The translations under genes and the position numbers were made by a program. Shown here piece by piece: positions 36,051 to 47,901 of a stretch of 64,000 nt of DNA; position 1 is the first letter of the stretch, and each line of letters begins with the position of its first letter. The stretch is from contig JBBELK010001603.1 of NCBI GenBank assembly GCA_037783545.1, positions 58,535-122,534 on the forward strand, in the 5' to 3' direction. The stretch is from Henricia sp. BOLD:AAB3569. Lineage: Eukaryota > Echinodermata > Asteroidea > Spinulosida > Echinasteridae. The notes under the pieces were generated by a model that saw only the letters and a list, made by a program, of their open reading frames with translations, was not told where the DNA came from and did not search any database.

Positions 36051-38805
36051 TCAACGGCCGTACAAATGTACACCAGCGCGGCGCAGGGTGTCCCAACAGC
36101 CACGGTTAGGGGAATAACCACGCAGCCGAGCTCCGTTTTCCCTAAACTCTGAAATTTCTCCGTCATTTCCCAGCGAAAATCTGTCAATTTTGCATGACAA
36201 GTGCGGAATATATACAGTTTGGAGCATGCAAAATTTGAAGTTGGTTGGAAAATTCCTTGATTTCCAAATTTGCCGGCATTTGGGACACACTTTGACCTAA
36301 TTCCCGTCACAATCTGGGGTGAGTCAACGGCCGTACAAATGTACACCAGCGCGGCGCAGGGTGTCCCAACAGCCACGGTTAGGGGAATAACCACGCAGCC
36401 GAGCTCCGTTTTCCCTAAACTCTGAAATTTCTCCGTCATTTCCCAGCGAAAATCTGTCAATTTTGCATGACAAGTGCGGAATATATACAGTTTGGAGCAT
36501 GCAAAATTTGAAGTTGGTTGGAAAATTCCTTGATTTCCAAATTTGCCGGCATTTGGGACACACTTTGACCTAATTCCCGTCACAATCTGGGTTGAGTCAA
36601 CGGCCGTACAAATGTACACCAGCGCGGCGCAGGGTGTCCCAACAGCCACGGGTTAGGGGAATAACCACGCAGCCGAGCTCCGTTTTCCCTAAACTCTGAA
36701 ATTTCTCCGTCATTTCCCAGCGAAAATCTGTCAATTTTGCATGACAAGTGCGGAATATATACAGTTTGGAGCATGCAAAATTTGAAGTTTGTTGGAAAAT
36801 TCCTTGATTTCCAAATTTGCCGGCATTTGGGACACACTTTGACCTAAATCCCGTCACAATCTGGGGTGAGTCAACGGCCGTACAAATGTACACCAGCGCG
36901 GCGCAAGGTGTCCCAACAGCCACGGTTAGGGGAATAACCACGCAGCCGAGCTCCGTTTTCCCTAAACTCTGAAATTTCTCCGTCATTTCCCAGCGAAAAT
37001 CTGTCAATTTTGCATGACAAGTGCGGAATATATACAGTTTGGAGCATGCAAAATTTGAAGTTGGTTGGAAAATTCCTTGATTTCCAAATTTGCCGGCATT
37101 TGGGACACACTTTGACCTAATTCCCATCACAATCTGGGGTGAGTCAACGGCCGTACAAATGTACACCAGCGCGGCGCATGCGCAGGGTGTCCCAACAGCC
37201 ACGGTTAGGGGAATAACCACGCAGCCGAGCTCCGTTTTCCCTAAACTCTGAAATTTCTCCGTCATTTCCCAGCGAAAATCTGTCAATTTTGCATGACAAG
37301 TGCGGAATATATACAGTTTGGAGCATGCCAAATTTGAAGTTGGTTGGAAAATTCCTTGATTTCCAAATTTGCCGGCATTTGGGACACACTTTGACCTAAT
37401 TCCCGTCACAATCTGGGTTGAGTCAACGGCCGTACAAATGTACACCAGCGCGGCGCAGGGTGTCCCAACAGCCACGGTTAGGGGAATAACCACGCAGCCG
37501 AGCTCCGTTTTCCCTAAACTCTGAAATTTCTCCGTCATTTCCCAGCGAAAATCTGTCAATTTTGCATGACAAGTGCGGAATATATACAGTTTGGAGCATG
37601 CAAAATTTGAAGTTGGTTGGAAAATTCCTTGATTTCCAATTTTGCCGGCATTTGGGACACACTTTGACCTAATTCCCGTCACAATCTGGGGTGAGTCAAC
37701 GGCCGTACAAATGTACACCAGCGCGGCGCAGGGTGTCCCAACAGCCACGGTTAGGGGAATAACCACGCAGCCGAGCTCCGTTTTCCCTAAACTCTGAAAT
37801 TTCTCCGTCATTTCCCAACGAAAATCTGTCAATTTTGCATGACAAGTGCGGAATATATACAGTTTGGAGCATGCAATATTTGAAGTTGGTTGGAAAATTC
37901 CTTGATTTCCAAATTTGCCGGCATTTGGGACACACTTTGACCTAATTCCCGTCACAATCTGGGGTGAGTCAACGGCCGTACAAATGTACACCAGCGCGGC
38001 GCATGCGCAGGGTGTCCCAACAGCCACGGTTAGGGGAATAACCACGCAGCCGAGCTCCGTTTTCCCTAAACTCTGAAATTTCTCCGTCATTTCCCAGCGA
38101 AAATCTGTCAATTTTGCATGACAAGTGCGGAATATATACAGTTTGGAGCATGCAAAATTTGAAGTTGGTTGGAAAATTCCTTGATTTCCAAATTTGCCGG
38201 CATTTGGGACACACTTTGACCTAATTCCCGTCACAATCTGGGGTGAGTCAACGGCCGTACAAATGTACACCAGCGCGGCGCATGCGCAGGGTGTCCCAAC
38301 AGCCACGGTTAGGGGAATAACCACGCAGCCGAGCTCCGTTTTCCCTAAACTCTGAAATTTCTCCGTCATTTCCCAGCGAAAATCTGTCAATTTTGCATGA
38401 CAAGTGCGGAATATATACAGTTTGGAGCATGCAAAATTTGAAGTTGGTTGGAAAATTCCTTGATTTCCAAATTTGCCGGCATTTGGGACACACTTTGACC
38501 TAATTCCCGTCACAATCTGGGGTGAGTCAACGGCCGTACAAATGTACACCAGCGCGGCGCATGCGCAGGGTATCCCAACAGCCACGGTTAGGGGAATAAC
38601 CACGCAGCCGAGCTCCGTTTTCCCTAAACTCTGAAATTTCTCCGTCATTTCGCAGCGAAAATCTGTCAATTTTGCATGACAAGTGCGGAATATATACAGT
38701 TTGGAGCATGCAAAATTTGAAGTTGGTTGGAAAATTCCTTGATTTCCAAATTTGCCGGCATTTGGGACACACTTTGACCTAATTCCCGTCACAATCTGGG
38801 GTGAG
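36051..38805 (+). repeat. Monomer run with few variants
   Basis: Ten monomers. Variants include an extra G near 36,651 (CACGGGTTAGGGG, a 274-bp monomer), TGGGTTGAGTC near 36,590 and 37,416, ATGCCAAATTTG near 37,325, CCAATTTTGCC near 37,637 and GCAATATTTG near 37,873. The last two recur 2,757 bp later near 40,394 and 40,630. CATTTCGCAGCG near 38,648 recurs near 44,987. Confidence 0.8.
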
Positions 38806-39078
38806 TCAACGGCCGTACAAATGTACACCAGCGCGGCGCAGGGTGTCCCAACAGCCACGGTTAGGGGAATAACCACGCAGCCGAGCTCCGTTTTCCCTAA
38901 ACTCTGAAATTTCTCCGTCATTTCCCAGCGAAAATCTGTCAATTTTGCATGACAAGTGCGGAATATATACAGTTTGGAGCATGCAAAATTTGAAGTTTGT
39001 TGGAAAATTCCTTGATTTCCAAATTTGCCGGCATTTGGGACACACTTTGACCTAAATCCCGTCACAATCTGGGGTGAG

Positions 39079-39621
39079 TCAACGGCCGTACAAATGTACA
39101 CCAGCGCGGCGCAGGGTGTCCCAACAGCCACGGTTAGGGGAATAACCACGCAGCCGAGCTCCGTTTTCCCTAAACTCTGAAATTTCTCCGTCATTTCCCA
39201 GCGAAAATCTGTCAATTTTGCATGACAAGTGCGGAATATATACAGTTTGGAGCATTTGGGACACACTTTGACCTAATTCCCGTCACAATCTGGGGTGAGT
39301 CAACGGCCGTACAAATGTACACCAGCGCGGCGCATGCGCAGGGTGTCCCAACAGCCACGGTTAGGGGAATAACCACGCAGCCGAGCTCCGTTTTCCCTAA
39401 ACTCTGAAATTTCTCCGTCATTTCCCAGCTCCGTTTTCCCTAAACTCTGAAATTTCTCCTTAATTTCCCAGCGAAAATCTGTCAATTTTGCATGACAAGT
39501 TCGGAATATATACAGTTTGGAGCATGCAAAATTTGAAGTTGGTTGGAAAATTCCTTGATTTCCAAATTTGCCGGCATTTGGGACACACTTTGACCTAATT
39601 CCCGTCACAATCTGGGGTTAG
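39079..39621 (+). repeat. Rearranged monomer pair, copy 1 (52-bp deletion, then 43-bp duplication)
   Basis: The first monomer is 221 bp: GGAGCAT runs directly into TTGGGACACAC, a 52-bp deletion between two GCAT words. The second is 322 bp: CATTTCCCAG is followed again by CTCCGTTTTCCC, a 43-bp tandem duplication sharing CAG/AGC at the joint. Specific to this copy are CTCCTTAATTTCC near 39,456 and AAGTTCGG near 39,497. It is preceded by GAAGTTTGTTGG and CCTAAATCCC and followed by GGGGTTAGTC. Confidence 0.92.
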
Positions 39622-41277
39622 TCAACGGCCGTACAAATGTACACCAGCGCGGCGCATGCGCAGGGTGTCCCAACAGCCACGGTTAGAGGAATAACCACGC
39701 AGCCGAGCTCCGTTTTCCCTAAACTCTGAAATTTCTCCGTCATTTCCCAGCGAAAATCTGTCAATTTTGCATGACAAGTGCGGAATATATACAGTTTGGA
39801 GCATGCAAAATTTGAAGTTGGTTGGAAAATTCCTTGATTTCCAAATTTGCCGGCATTTGGGACACACTTTGACCTAATTCCCGTCACAATCTGGGGTGAG
39901 TCAACGGCCGTACAAATGTACACCAGCGCGGCGCATGCGCAGGGTATCCCAACAGCCACGGTTAGGGGAATAACCACGCAGCCGAGCTCCGTTTTCCCTA
40001 AACTCTGAAATTTCTCCGTCATTTCCCAGCGAAAATCTGTCAATTTTGCATGACAAGTGCGGAATATATACAGTTTGGAGCATGCAAAATTTGAAGTTGG
40101 TTGGAAAATTCCTTGATTTCCAAATTTGCCGGCATTTGGGACACACTTTGACCTAATTCTCGTCACAATCTGGGGTGAGTCAACGGCCGTACAAATGTAC
40201 ACCAGCGCGGCGCAGGGTGTCCCAACAGCCACGGTTAGGGGAATAACCACGCAGCCGAGCTCCGTTTTCCCTAAACTCTGAAATTTCTCCGTCATTTCCC
40301 AGCGAAAATCTGTCAATTTTGCATGACAAGTGCGGAATATATACAGTTTGGAGCATGCAAAATTTGAAGTTGGTTGGAAAATTCCTTGATTTCCAATTTT
40401 GCCGGCATTTGGGACACACTTTGACCTAATTCCCGTCACAATCTGGGGTGAGTCAACGGCCGTACAAATGTACACCAGCGCGGCGCAGGGTGTCCCAACA
40501 GCCACGGTTAGGGGAATAACCACGCAGCCGAGCTCCGTTTTCCCTAAACTCTGAAATTTCTCCGTCATTTCCCAACGAAAATCTGTCAATTTTGCATGAC
40601 AAGTGCGGAATATATACAGTTTGGAGCATGCAATATTTGAAGTTGGTTGGAAAATTCCTTGATTTCCAAATTTGCCGGCATTTGGGACACACTTTGACCT
40701 AATTCCCGTCACAATCTGGGGTGAGTCAACGGCCGTACAAATGTACACCAGCGCGGCGCATGCGCAGGGTGTCCCAACAGCCACGGTTAGGGGAATAACC
40801 ACGCAGCCGAGCTCCGTTTTCCCTAAACTCTGAAATTTCTCCGTCATTTCCCAGCGAAAATCTGTCAATTTTGCATGACAAGTGCGGAATATATACAGTT
40901 TGGAGCATGCAAAATTTGAAGTTGGTTGGAAAATTCCTTGATTTCCAAATTTGCCGGCATTTGGGACACACTTTGACCTAATTCCCGTCACAATCTGGGG
41001 TGAGTCAACGGCCGTACAAATGTACACCAGCGCGGCGCAGGGTGTCCCAACAGCCACGGTTAGGGGAATAACCACGCAGCCGAGCTCCGTTTTCCCTAAA
41101 CTCTGAAATTTCTCCGTCATTTCCCAGCGAAAATCTGTCAATTTTGCATGACAAGTGCGGAATATATACAGTTTGGAGCATGCAAAATTTGAAGTTTGTT
41201 GGAAAATTCCTTGATTTCCAAATTTGCCGGCATTTGGGACACACTTTGACCTAAATCCCGTCACAATCTGGGGTGAG

Positions 41278-41820
41278 TCAACGGCCGTACAAATGTACAC
41301 CAGCGCGGCGCAGGGTGTCCCAACAGCCACGGTTAGGGGAATAACCACGCAGCCGAGCTCCGTTTTCCCTAAACTCTGAAATTTCTCCGTCATTTCCCAG
41401 CGAAAATCTGTCAATTTTGCATGACAAGTGCGGAATATATACAGTTTGGAGCATTTGGGACACACTTTGACCTAATTCCCGTCACAATCTGGGGTGAGTC
41501 AACGGCCGTACAAATGTACACCAGCGCGGCGCATGCGCAGGGTGTCCCAACAGCCACGGTTAGGGGAATAACCACGCAGCCGAGCTCCGTTTTCCCTAAA
41601 CTCTGAAATTTCTCCGTCATTTCCCAGCTCCGTTTTCCCTAAACTCTGAAATTTCTCCGTAATTTCCCAGCGAAAATCTGTCAATTTTGCATGACAAGTG
41701 CGGAATATATACAGTTTGGAGCATGCAAAATTTGAAGTTGGTTGGAAAATTCCTTGATTTCCAAATTTGCCGGCATTTGGGACACACTTTGACCTAATTC
41801 CCGTCACAATCTGGGGTTAG
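41278..41820 (+). repeat. Rearranged monomer pair, copy 2
   Basis: Identical deletion and duplication breakpoints to copy 1, offset 2,199 bp, with the same flanking variants. Here the duplicated end reads CTCCGTAATTTCC. The block to its left lacks two 279-bp monomers present before copy 1 (offset changes from 2,757 to 2,199 bp). Confidence 0.92.
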
Positions 41821-43209
41821 TCAACGGCCGTACAAATGTACACCAGCGCGGCGCATGCGCAGGGTGTCCCAACAGCCACGGTTAGAGGAATAACCACGCA
41901 GCCGAGCTCCGTTTTCCCTAAACTCTGAAATTTCTCCGTCATTTCCCAGCGAAAATCTGTCAATTTTGCATGACAAGTGCGGAATATATACAGTTTGGAG
42001 CATGCAAAATTTGAAGTTGGTTGGAAAATTCCTTGATTTCCAAATTTGCCGGCATTTGGGACACACTTTGACCTAATTCCCGTCACAATCTGGGGTGAGT
42101 CAACGGCCGTACAAATGTACACCAGCGCGGCGCATGCGCAGGGTATCCCAACAGCCACGGTTAGGGGAATAACCACGCAGCCGAGCTCCGTTTTCCCTAA
42201 ACTCTGAAATTTCTCCGTCATTTCCCAGCGAAAATCTGTCAATTTTGCATGACAAGTGCGGAATATATACAGTTTGGAGCATGCAAAATTTGAAGTTGGT
42301 TGGAAAATTCCTTGATTTCCAAATTTGCCGGCATTTGGGACACACTTTGACCTAATTCTCGTCACAATCTGGGGTGAGTCAACGGCCGTACAAATGTACA
42401 CCAGCGCGGCGCAGGGTGTCCCAACAGCCAAGGTTAGGGGAATAACCACGCAGCCGAGCTCCGTTTTCCCTAAACTCTGAAATTTCTCCGTCATTTCCCA
42501 GCGAAAATCTGTCAATTTTGCATGACAAGTGCGGAATATATACAGTTTGGAGCATGCAAAATTTGAAGTTGGTTGGAAAATTCCTTGATTTCCAAATTTG
42601 CCGGCATTTGGGACACACTTTGACCTAATTCCCGTCACAATCTGGGGCGAGTCAACGGCCGTACGAATGTACACCAGCGCGGCGCATGCGCAGGGTGTCC
42701 CAACAGCCACGGTTAGGGGAATAACCACGCAGCCGAGCTCCGTTTTCCCTAAACTCTGAAATTTCTCCGTCATTTCCCAGCGAAAATCTGTCAATTTTGC
42801 ATGACAAGTGCGGAATATATACAGTTTGGAGCATGCAAAATTTGAAGTTGGTTGGAAAATTCCTTGATTTCCAAATTTGCCGGCATTTGGGACACACTTT
42901 GATATAATTCCCGTCACAATCTAGGGTGAGTCAACGGCCGTACAAATGTACACCAGCGCGGCGCATGCGCAGGGTGTCCCAACAGCCACGGTTAGGGGAA
43001 TAACCACGCAGCCGAGCTCCGTTTTCCCTAAACTCTGAAATTTCTCCGTCATTTCCCAGCGAAAATCTGTCAATTTTGCATGACAAGTGCGGAATATATA
43101 CAGTTTGGAGCATGCAAAATTTGAAGTTGGTTGGAAAATTCCTTGATTTCCAAATTTGCCGGCATTTGGGACACACTTTGACCTAATTCCCGTCACAATC
43201 TGGGGTGAG
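41821..43209 (+). repeat. Five-monomer block, copy 1 (repeated 4,419 bp downstream)
   Basis: Ordered markers are GGTTAGAGGAAT, GGGTATCCC, ATTCTCGTC, GGGGCGAGTC with GTACGAATG, GATATAATTCC and TCTAGGGTG. The series recurs at 46,240-47,628. AGCCAAGGTTAGG near 42,428 is private to this copy. Confidence 0.85.
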
Positions 43210-44313
43210 TCAACGGCCGTACAAATGTACACCAGCGCAGCGCAGGGTGTCCCAACAGCCACGGTTAGGGGAATAACCACGCAGCCGAGCTCCGTTTTCC
43301 CTAAACTCTGAAATTTCTCCGTCATTTCCCAGCGAAAATCTGTCAATTTTGCATGACAAGTGCGGAATATATACAGTTTGGAGCATGCAAAATTTGAAGT
43401 TGGTTGGAAAATTCCTTGATTTCCAAATTTGCCGGCATTTGGGACACACTTTGACCTAATTCCCGTCACAATCTGGGGCGAGTCAACGGCCGTACGAATG
43501 TACACCAGCGCGGCGCATGCGCAGGGTGTCCCAACAGCCACGGTTAGGGGAATAACCACGCAGCCGAGCTCCGTTTTCCCTAAACTCTGAAATTTCTCCG
43601 TCATTTCCCAGCGAAAATCTGTCAATTTTGCATGACAAGTGCGGAATATATACAGTTTGGAGCATGCAAAATTTGAAGTTGGTTGGAAAATTCCTTGATT
43701 TCCAAATTTGCCGGCATTTGGGACACACTTTGATATAATTCCCGTCACAATCTAGGGTGAGTCAACGGCCGTACAAATGTACACCAGCGCGGCGCATGCG
43801 CAGGGTGTCCCAACAGCCACGGTTAGGGGAATAACCACGCAGCCGAGCTCCGTTTTCCCTAAACTCTGAAATTTCTCCGTCATTTCCCAGCGAAAATCTG
43901 TCAATTTTGCATGACAAGTGCGGAATATATACAGTTTGGAGCATGCAAAATTTGAAGTTGGTTGGAAAATTCCTTGATTTCCAAATTTGCCGGCATTTGG
44001 GACACACTTTGACCTAATTCCCGTCACAATCTGGGGTGAGTCAACGGCCGTACAAATGTACACCAGCGCAGCGCAGGGTGTCCCAACAGCCACGGTTAGG
44101 GGAATAACCACGCAGCCGAGCTCCGTTTTCCCTAAACTCTGAAATTTCTCCGTCATTTCCCAGCGAAAATCTGTCAATTTTGCATGACAAGTGCGGAATA
44201 TATACAGTTTGGAGCATGCAAAATTTGAAGTTGGTTGGAAAATTCCTTGATTTCCAAATTTGCCGGCATTTGGGACACACTTTGACCTAATTCCCGTCAC
44301 AATCTGGGGTGAG
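42652..44313 (+). repeat. Two 831-bp three-monomer tandem units
   Basis: Units start at 42,652 and 43,483. Each begins with GGGGCGAGTC and GTACGAATG, passes GATATAATTCC and TCTAGGG, and ends with a GCGCAGCGCAGG monomer. No difference was seen between the units. The first overlaps the 4,419-bp-spaced block. Confidence 0.87.
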
Positions 44314-45417
44314 TCAACGGCCGTACAAATGTACACCAGCGCGGCGCAGGGTGTCCCAACAGCCACGGTTAGGGGAATAACCACGCAGCCGAGCTCCGTT
44401 TTCCCTAAACTCTGAAATTTCTCCGTCATTTCCCAGCGAAAATCTGTCAATTTTGCATGACAAGTGCGGAATATATACAGTTTGGAGCATGCAAAATTTG
44501 AAGTTGGTTGGAAAATTCCTTGATTTCCAAATTTGCCGGCATTTGGGACACACTTTGACCTAATTCCCGTCACAATCTGGGGTGAGTCAACGGCCGTACA
44601 AATGTACACCAGCGCGGCGCATGCGCAGGGTGTCCCAACAGCCACGGTTAGGGGAATAACCACGCAGCCGAGCTCCGTTTTCCCTAAACTCTGAAATTTC
44701 TCCGTCATTTCCCAGCGAAAATCTGTCAATTTTGCATGACAAGTGCGGAATATATACAGTTTGGAGCATGCAAAATTTGAAGTTGGTTGGAAAATTCCTT
44801 GATTTCCAAATTTGCCGGCATTTGGGACACACTTTGACCTAATTCCCGTCACAATCTGGGGTGAGTCAACGGCCGTACAAATGTACACCAGCGCGGCGCA
44901 TGCGCAGGGTATCCCAACAGCCACGGTTAGGGGAATAACCACGCAGCCGAGCTCCGTTTTCCCTAAACTCTGAAATTTCTCCGTCATTTCGCAGCGAAAA
45001 TCTGTCAATTTTGCATGACAAGTGCGGAATATATACAGTTTGGAGCATGCAAAATTTGAAGTTGGTTGGAAAATTCCTTGATTTCCAAATTTGCCGGCAT
45101 TTGGGACACACTTTGACCTAATTCCCGTCACAATCTGGGGTGAGTCAACGGCCGTACAAATGTACACCAGCGCGGCGCAGGGTGTCCCAACAGCCACGGT
45201 TAGGGGAATAACCACGCAGCCGAGCTCCGTTTTCCCTAAACTCTGAAATTTCTCCGTCATTTCCCAGCGAAAATCTGTCAATTTTGCATGACAAGTGCGG
45301 AATATATACAGTTTGGAGCATGCAAAATTTGAAGTTTGTTGGAAAATTCCTTGATTTCCAAATTTGCCGGCATTTGGGACACACTTTGACCTAAATCCCG
45401 TCACAATCTGGGGTGAG
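44314..45417 (+). repeat. Block leading into the third rearranged pair
   Basis: Repeats the run before copy 1 of the rearranged pair at offset 6,339 bp: a 279-bp monomer (44,587), one with CATTTCGCAGCG and GGGTATCCC (44,866), then one with GAAGTTTGTTGG and CCTAAATCCC (45,145). Confidence 0.8.
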
Positions 45418-45960
45418 TCAACGGCCGTACAAATGTACACCAGCGCGGCGCAGGGTGTCCCAACAGCCACGGTTAGGGGAATAACCACGCAGCCGAGCTC
45501 CGTTTTCCCTAAACTCTGAAATTTCTCCGTCATTTCCCAGCGAAAATCTGTCAATTTTGCATGACAAGTGCGGAATATATACAGTTTGGAGCATTTGGGA
45601 CACACTTTGACCTAATTCCCGTCACAATCTGGGGTGAGTCAACGGCCGTACAAATGTACACCAGCGCGGCGCATGCGCAGGGTGTCCCAACAGCCACGGT
45701 TAGGGGAATAACCACGCAGCCGAGCTCCGTTTTCCCTAAACTCTGAAATTTCTCCGTCATTTCCCAGCTCCGTTTTCCCTAAACTCTGAAATTTCTCCGT
45801 AATTTCCCAGCGAAAATCTGTCAATTTTGCATGACAAGTGCGGAATATATACAGTTTGGAGCATGCAAAATTTGAAGTTGGTTGGAAAATTCCTTGATTT
45901 CCAATTTTGCCGGCATTTGGGACACACTTTGACCTAATTCCCGTCACAATCTGGGGTTAG
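45418..45960 (+). repeat. Rearranged monomer pair, copy 3
   Basis: The same breakpoints, 4,140 bp after copy 2, with CTCCGTAATTTCC as in copy 2. Its right flank has one additional 279-bp monomer (45,961, with AACCAAGCAG near 46,033) before the GTATCCC and ATTCTCGTC variants that follow copies 1 and 2. Confidence 0.92.
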
Positions 45961-46239
45961 TCAACGGCCGTACAAATGTACACCAGCGCGGCGCATGCGC
46001 AGGGTGTCCCAACAGCCACGGTTAGAGGAATAACCAAGCAGCCGAGCTCCGTTTTCCCTAAACTCTGAAATTTCTCCGTCATTTCCCAGCGAAAATCTGT
46101 CAATTTTGCATGACAAGTGCGGAATATATACAGTTTGGAGCATGCAAAATTTGAAGTTGGTTGGAAAATTCCTTGATTTCCAAATTTGCCGGCATTTGGG
46201 ACACACTTTGACCTAATTCCCGTCACAATCTGGGGTTAG

Positions 46240-47901
46240 TCAACGGCCGTACAAATGTACACCAGCGCGGCGCATGCGCAGGGTGTCCCAACAGCCACGG
46301 TTAGAGGAATAACCACGCAGCCGAGCTCCGTTTTCCCTAAACTCTGAAATTTCTCCGTCATTTCCCAGCGAAAATCTGTCAATTTTGCATGACAAGTGCG
46401 GAATATATACAGTTTGGAGCATGCAAAATTTGAAGTTGGTTGGAAAATTCCTTGATTTCCAAATTTGCCGGCATTTGGGACACACTTTGACCTAATTCCC
46501 GTCACAATCTGGGGTGAGTCAACGGCCGTACAAATGTACACCAGCGCGGCGCATGCGCAGGGTATCCCAACAGCCACGGTTAGGGGAATAACCACGCAGC
46601 CGAGCTCCGTTTTCCCTAAACTCTGAAATTTCTCCGTCATTTCCCAGCGAAAATCTGTCAATTTTGCATGACAAGTGCGGAATATATACAGTTTGGAGCA
46701 TGCAAAATTTGAAGTTGGTTGGAAAATTCCTTGATTTCCAAATTTGCCGGCATTTGGGACACACTTTGACCTAATTCTCGTCACAATCTGGGGTGAGTCA
46801 ACGGCCGTACAAATGTACACCAGCGCGGCGCAGGGTGTCCCAACAGCCACGGTTAGGGGAATAACCACGCAGCCGAGCTCCGTTTTCCCTAAACTCTGAA
46901 ATTTCTCCGTCATTTCCCAGCGAAAATCTGTCAATTTTGCATGACAAGTGCGGAATATATACAGTTTGGAGCATGCAAAATTTGAAGTTGGTTGGAAAAT
47001 TCCTTGATTTCCAAATTTGCCGGCATTTGGGACACACTTTGACCTAATTCCCGTCACAATCTGGGGCGAGTCAACGGCCGTACGAATGTACACCAGCGCG
47101 GCGCATGCGCAGGGTGTCCCAACAGCCACGGTTAGGGGAATAACCACGCAGCCGAGCTCCGTTTTCCCTAAACTCTGAAATTTCTCCGTCATTTCCCAGC
47201 GAAAATCTGTCAATTTTGCATGACAAGTGCGGAATATATACAGTTTGGAGCATGCAAAATTTGAAGTTGGTTGGAAAATTCCTTGATTTCCAAATTTGCC
47301 GGCATTTGGGACACACTTTGATATAATTCCCGTCACAATCTAGGGTGAGTCAACGGCCGTACAAATGTACACCAGCGCGGCGCATGCGCAGGGTGTCCCA
47401 ACAGCCACGGTTAGGGGAATAACCACGCAGCCGAGCTCCGTTTTCCCTAAACTCTGAAATTTCTCCGTCATTTCCCAGCGAAAATCTGTCAATTTTGCAT
47501 GACAAGTGCGGAATATATACAGTTTGGAGCATGCAAAATTTGAAGTTGGTTGGAAAATTCCTTGATTTCCAAATTTGCCGGCATTTGGGACACACTTTGA
47601 CCTAATTCCCGTCACAATCTGGGGTGAGTCAACGGCCGTACAAATGTACACCAGCGCGGCGCAGGGTGTCCCAACAGCCACGGTTAGGGGAATAACCACG
47701 CAGCCGAGCTCCGTTTTCCCTAAACTCTGAAATTTCTCCGTCATTTCCCAGCGAAAATCTGTCAATTTTGCATGACAAGTGCGGAATATATACAGTTTGG
47801 AGCATGCAAAATTTGAAGTTGGTTGGAAAATTCCTTGATTTCCAAATTTGCCGGCATTTGGGACACACTTTGATATAATTCCCGTCACAATCTAGGGTGA
47901 G
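46240..47901 (+). repeat. Five-monomer block, copy 2, and transition to HOR family II
   Basis: Repeats 41,821-43,209 at offset 4,419 bp. The last monomer (47,629) lacks the GCGCAGCGCAGG variant and is followed by GATATAATTCC and TCTAGGG at about 47,873-47,897, the marker that from here on separates HOR family II copies. Confidence 0.82.

Noticed and set aside
33612..45960. Compensated indels as a sign of coding selection (22+2 bp lost; 52 bp lost with 43 bp gained)
   Set aside because: The net changes (24 and 9 bp) are multiples of three, but reading on the minus strand the first shift runs into the TGA after the GGCCGT word before the second can restore the frame. Single-base indels elsewhere are not compensated at all.
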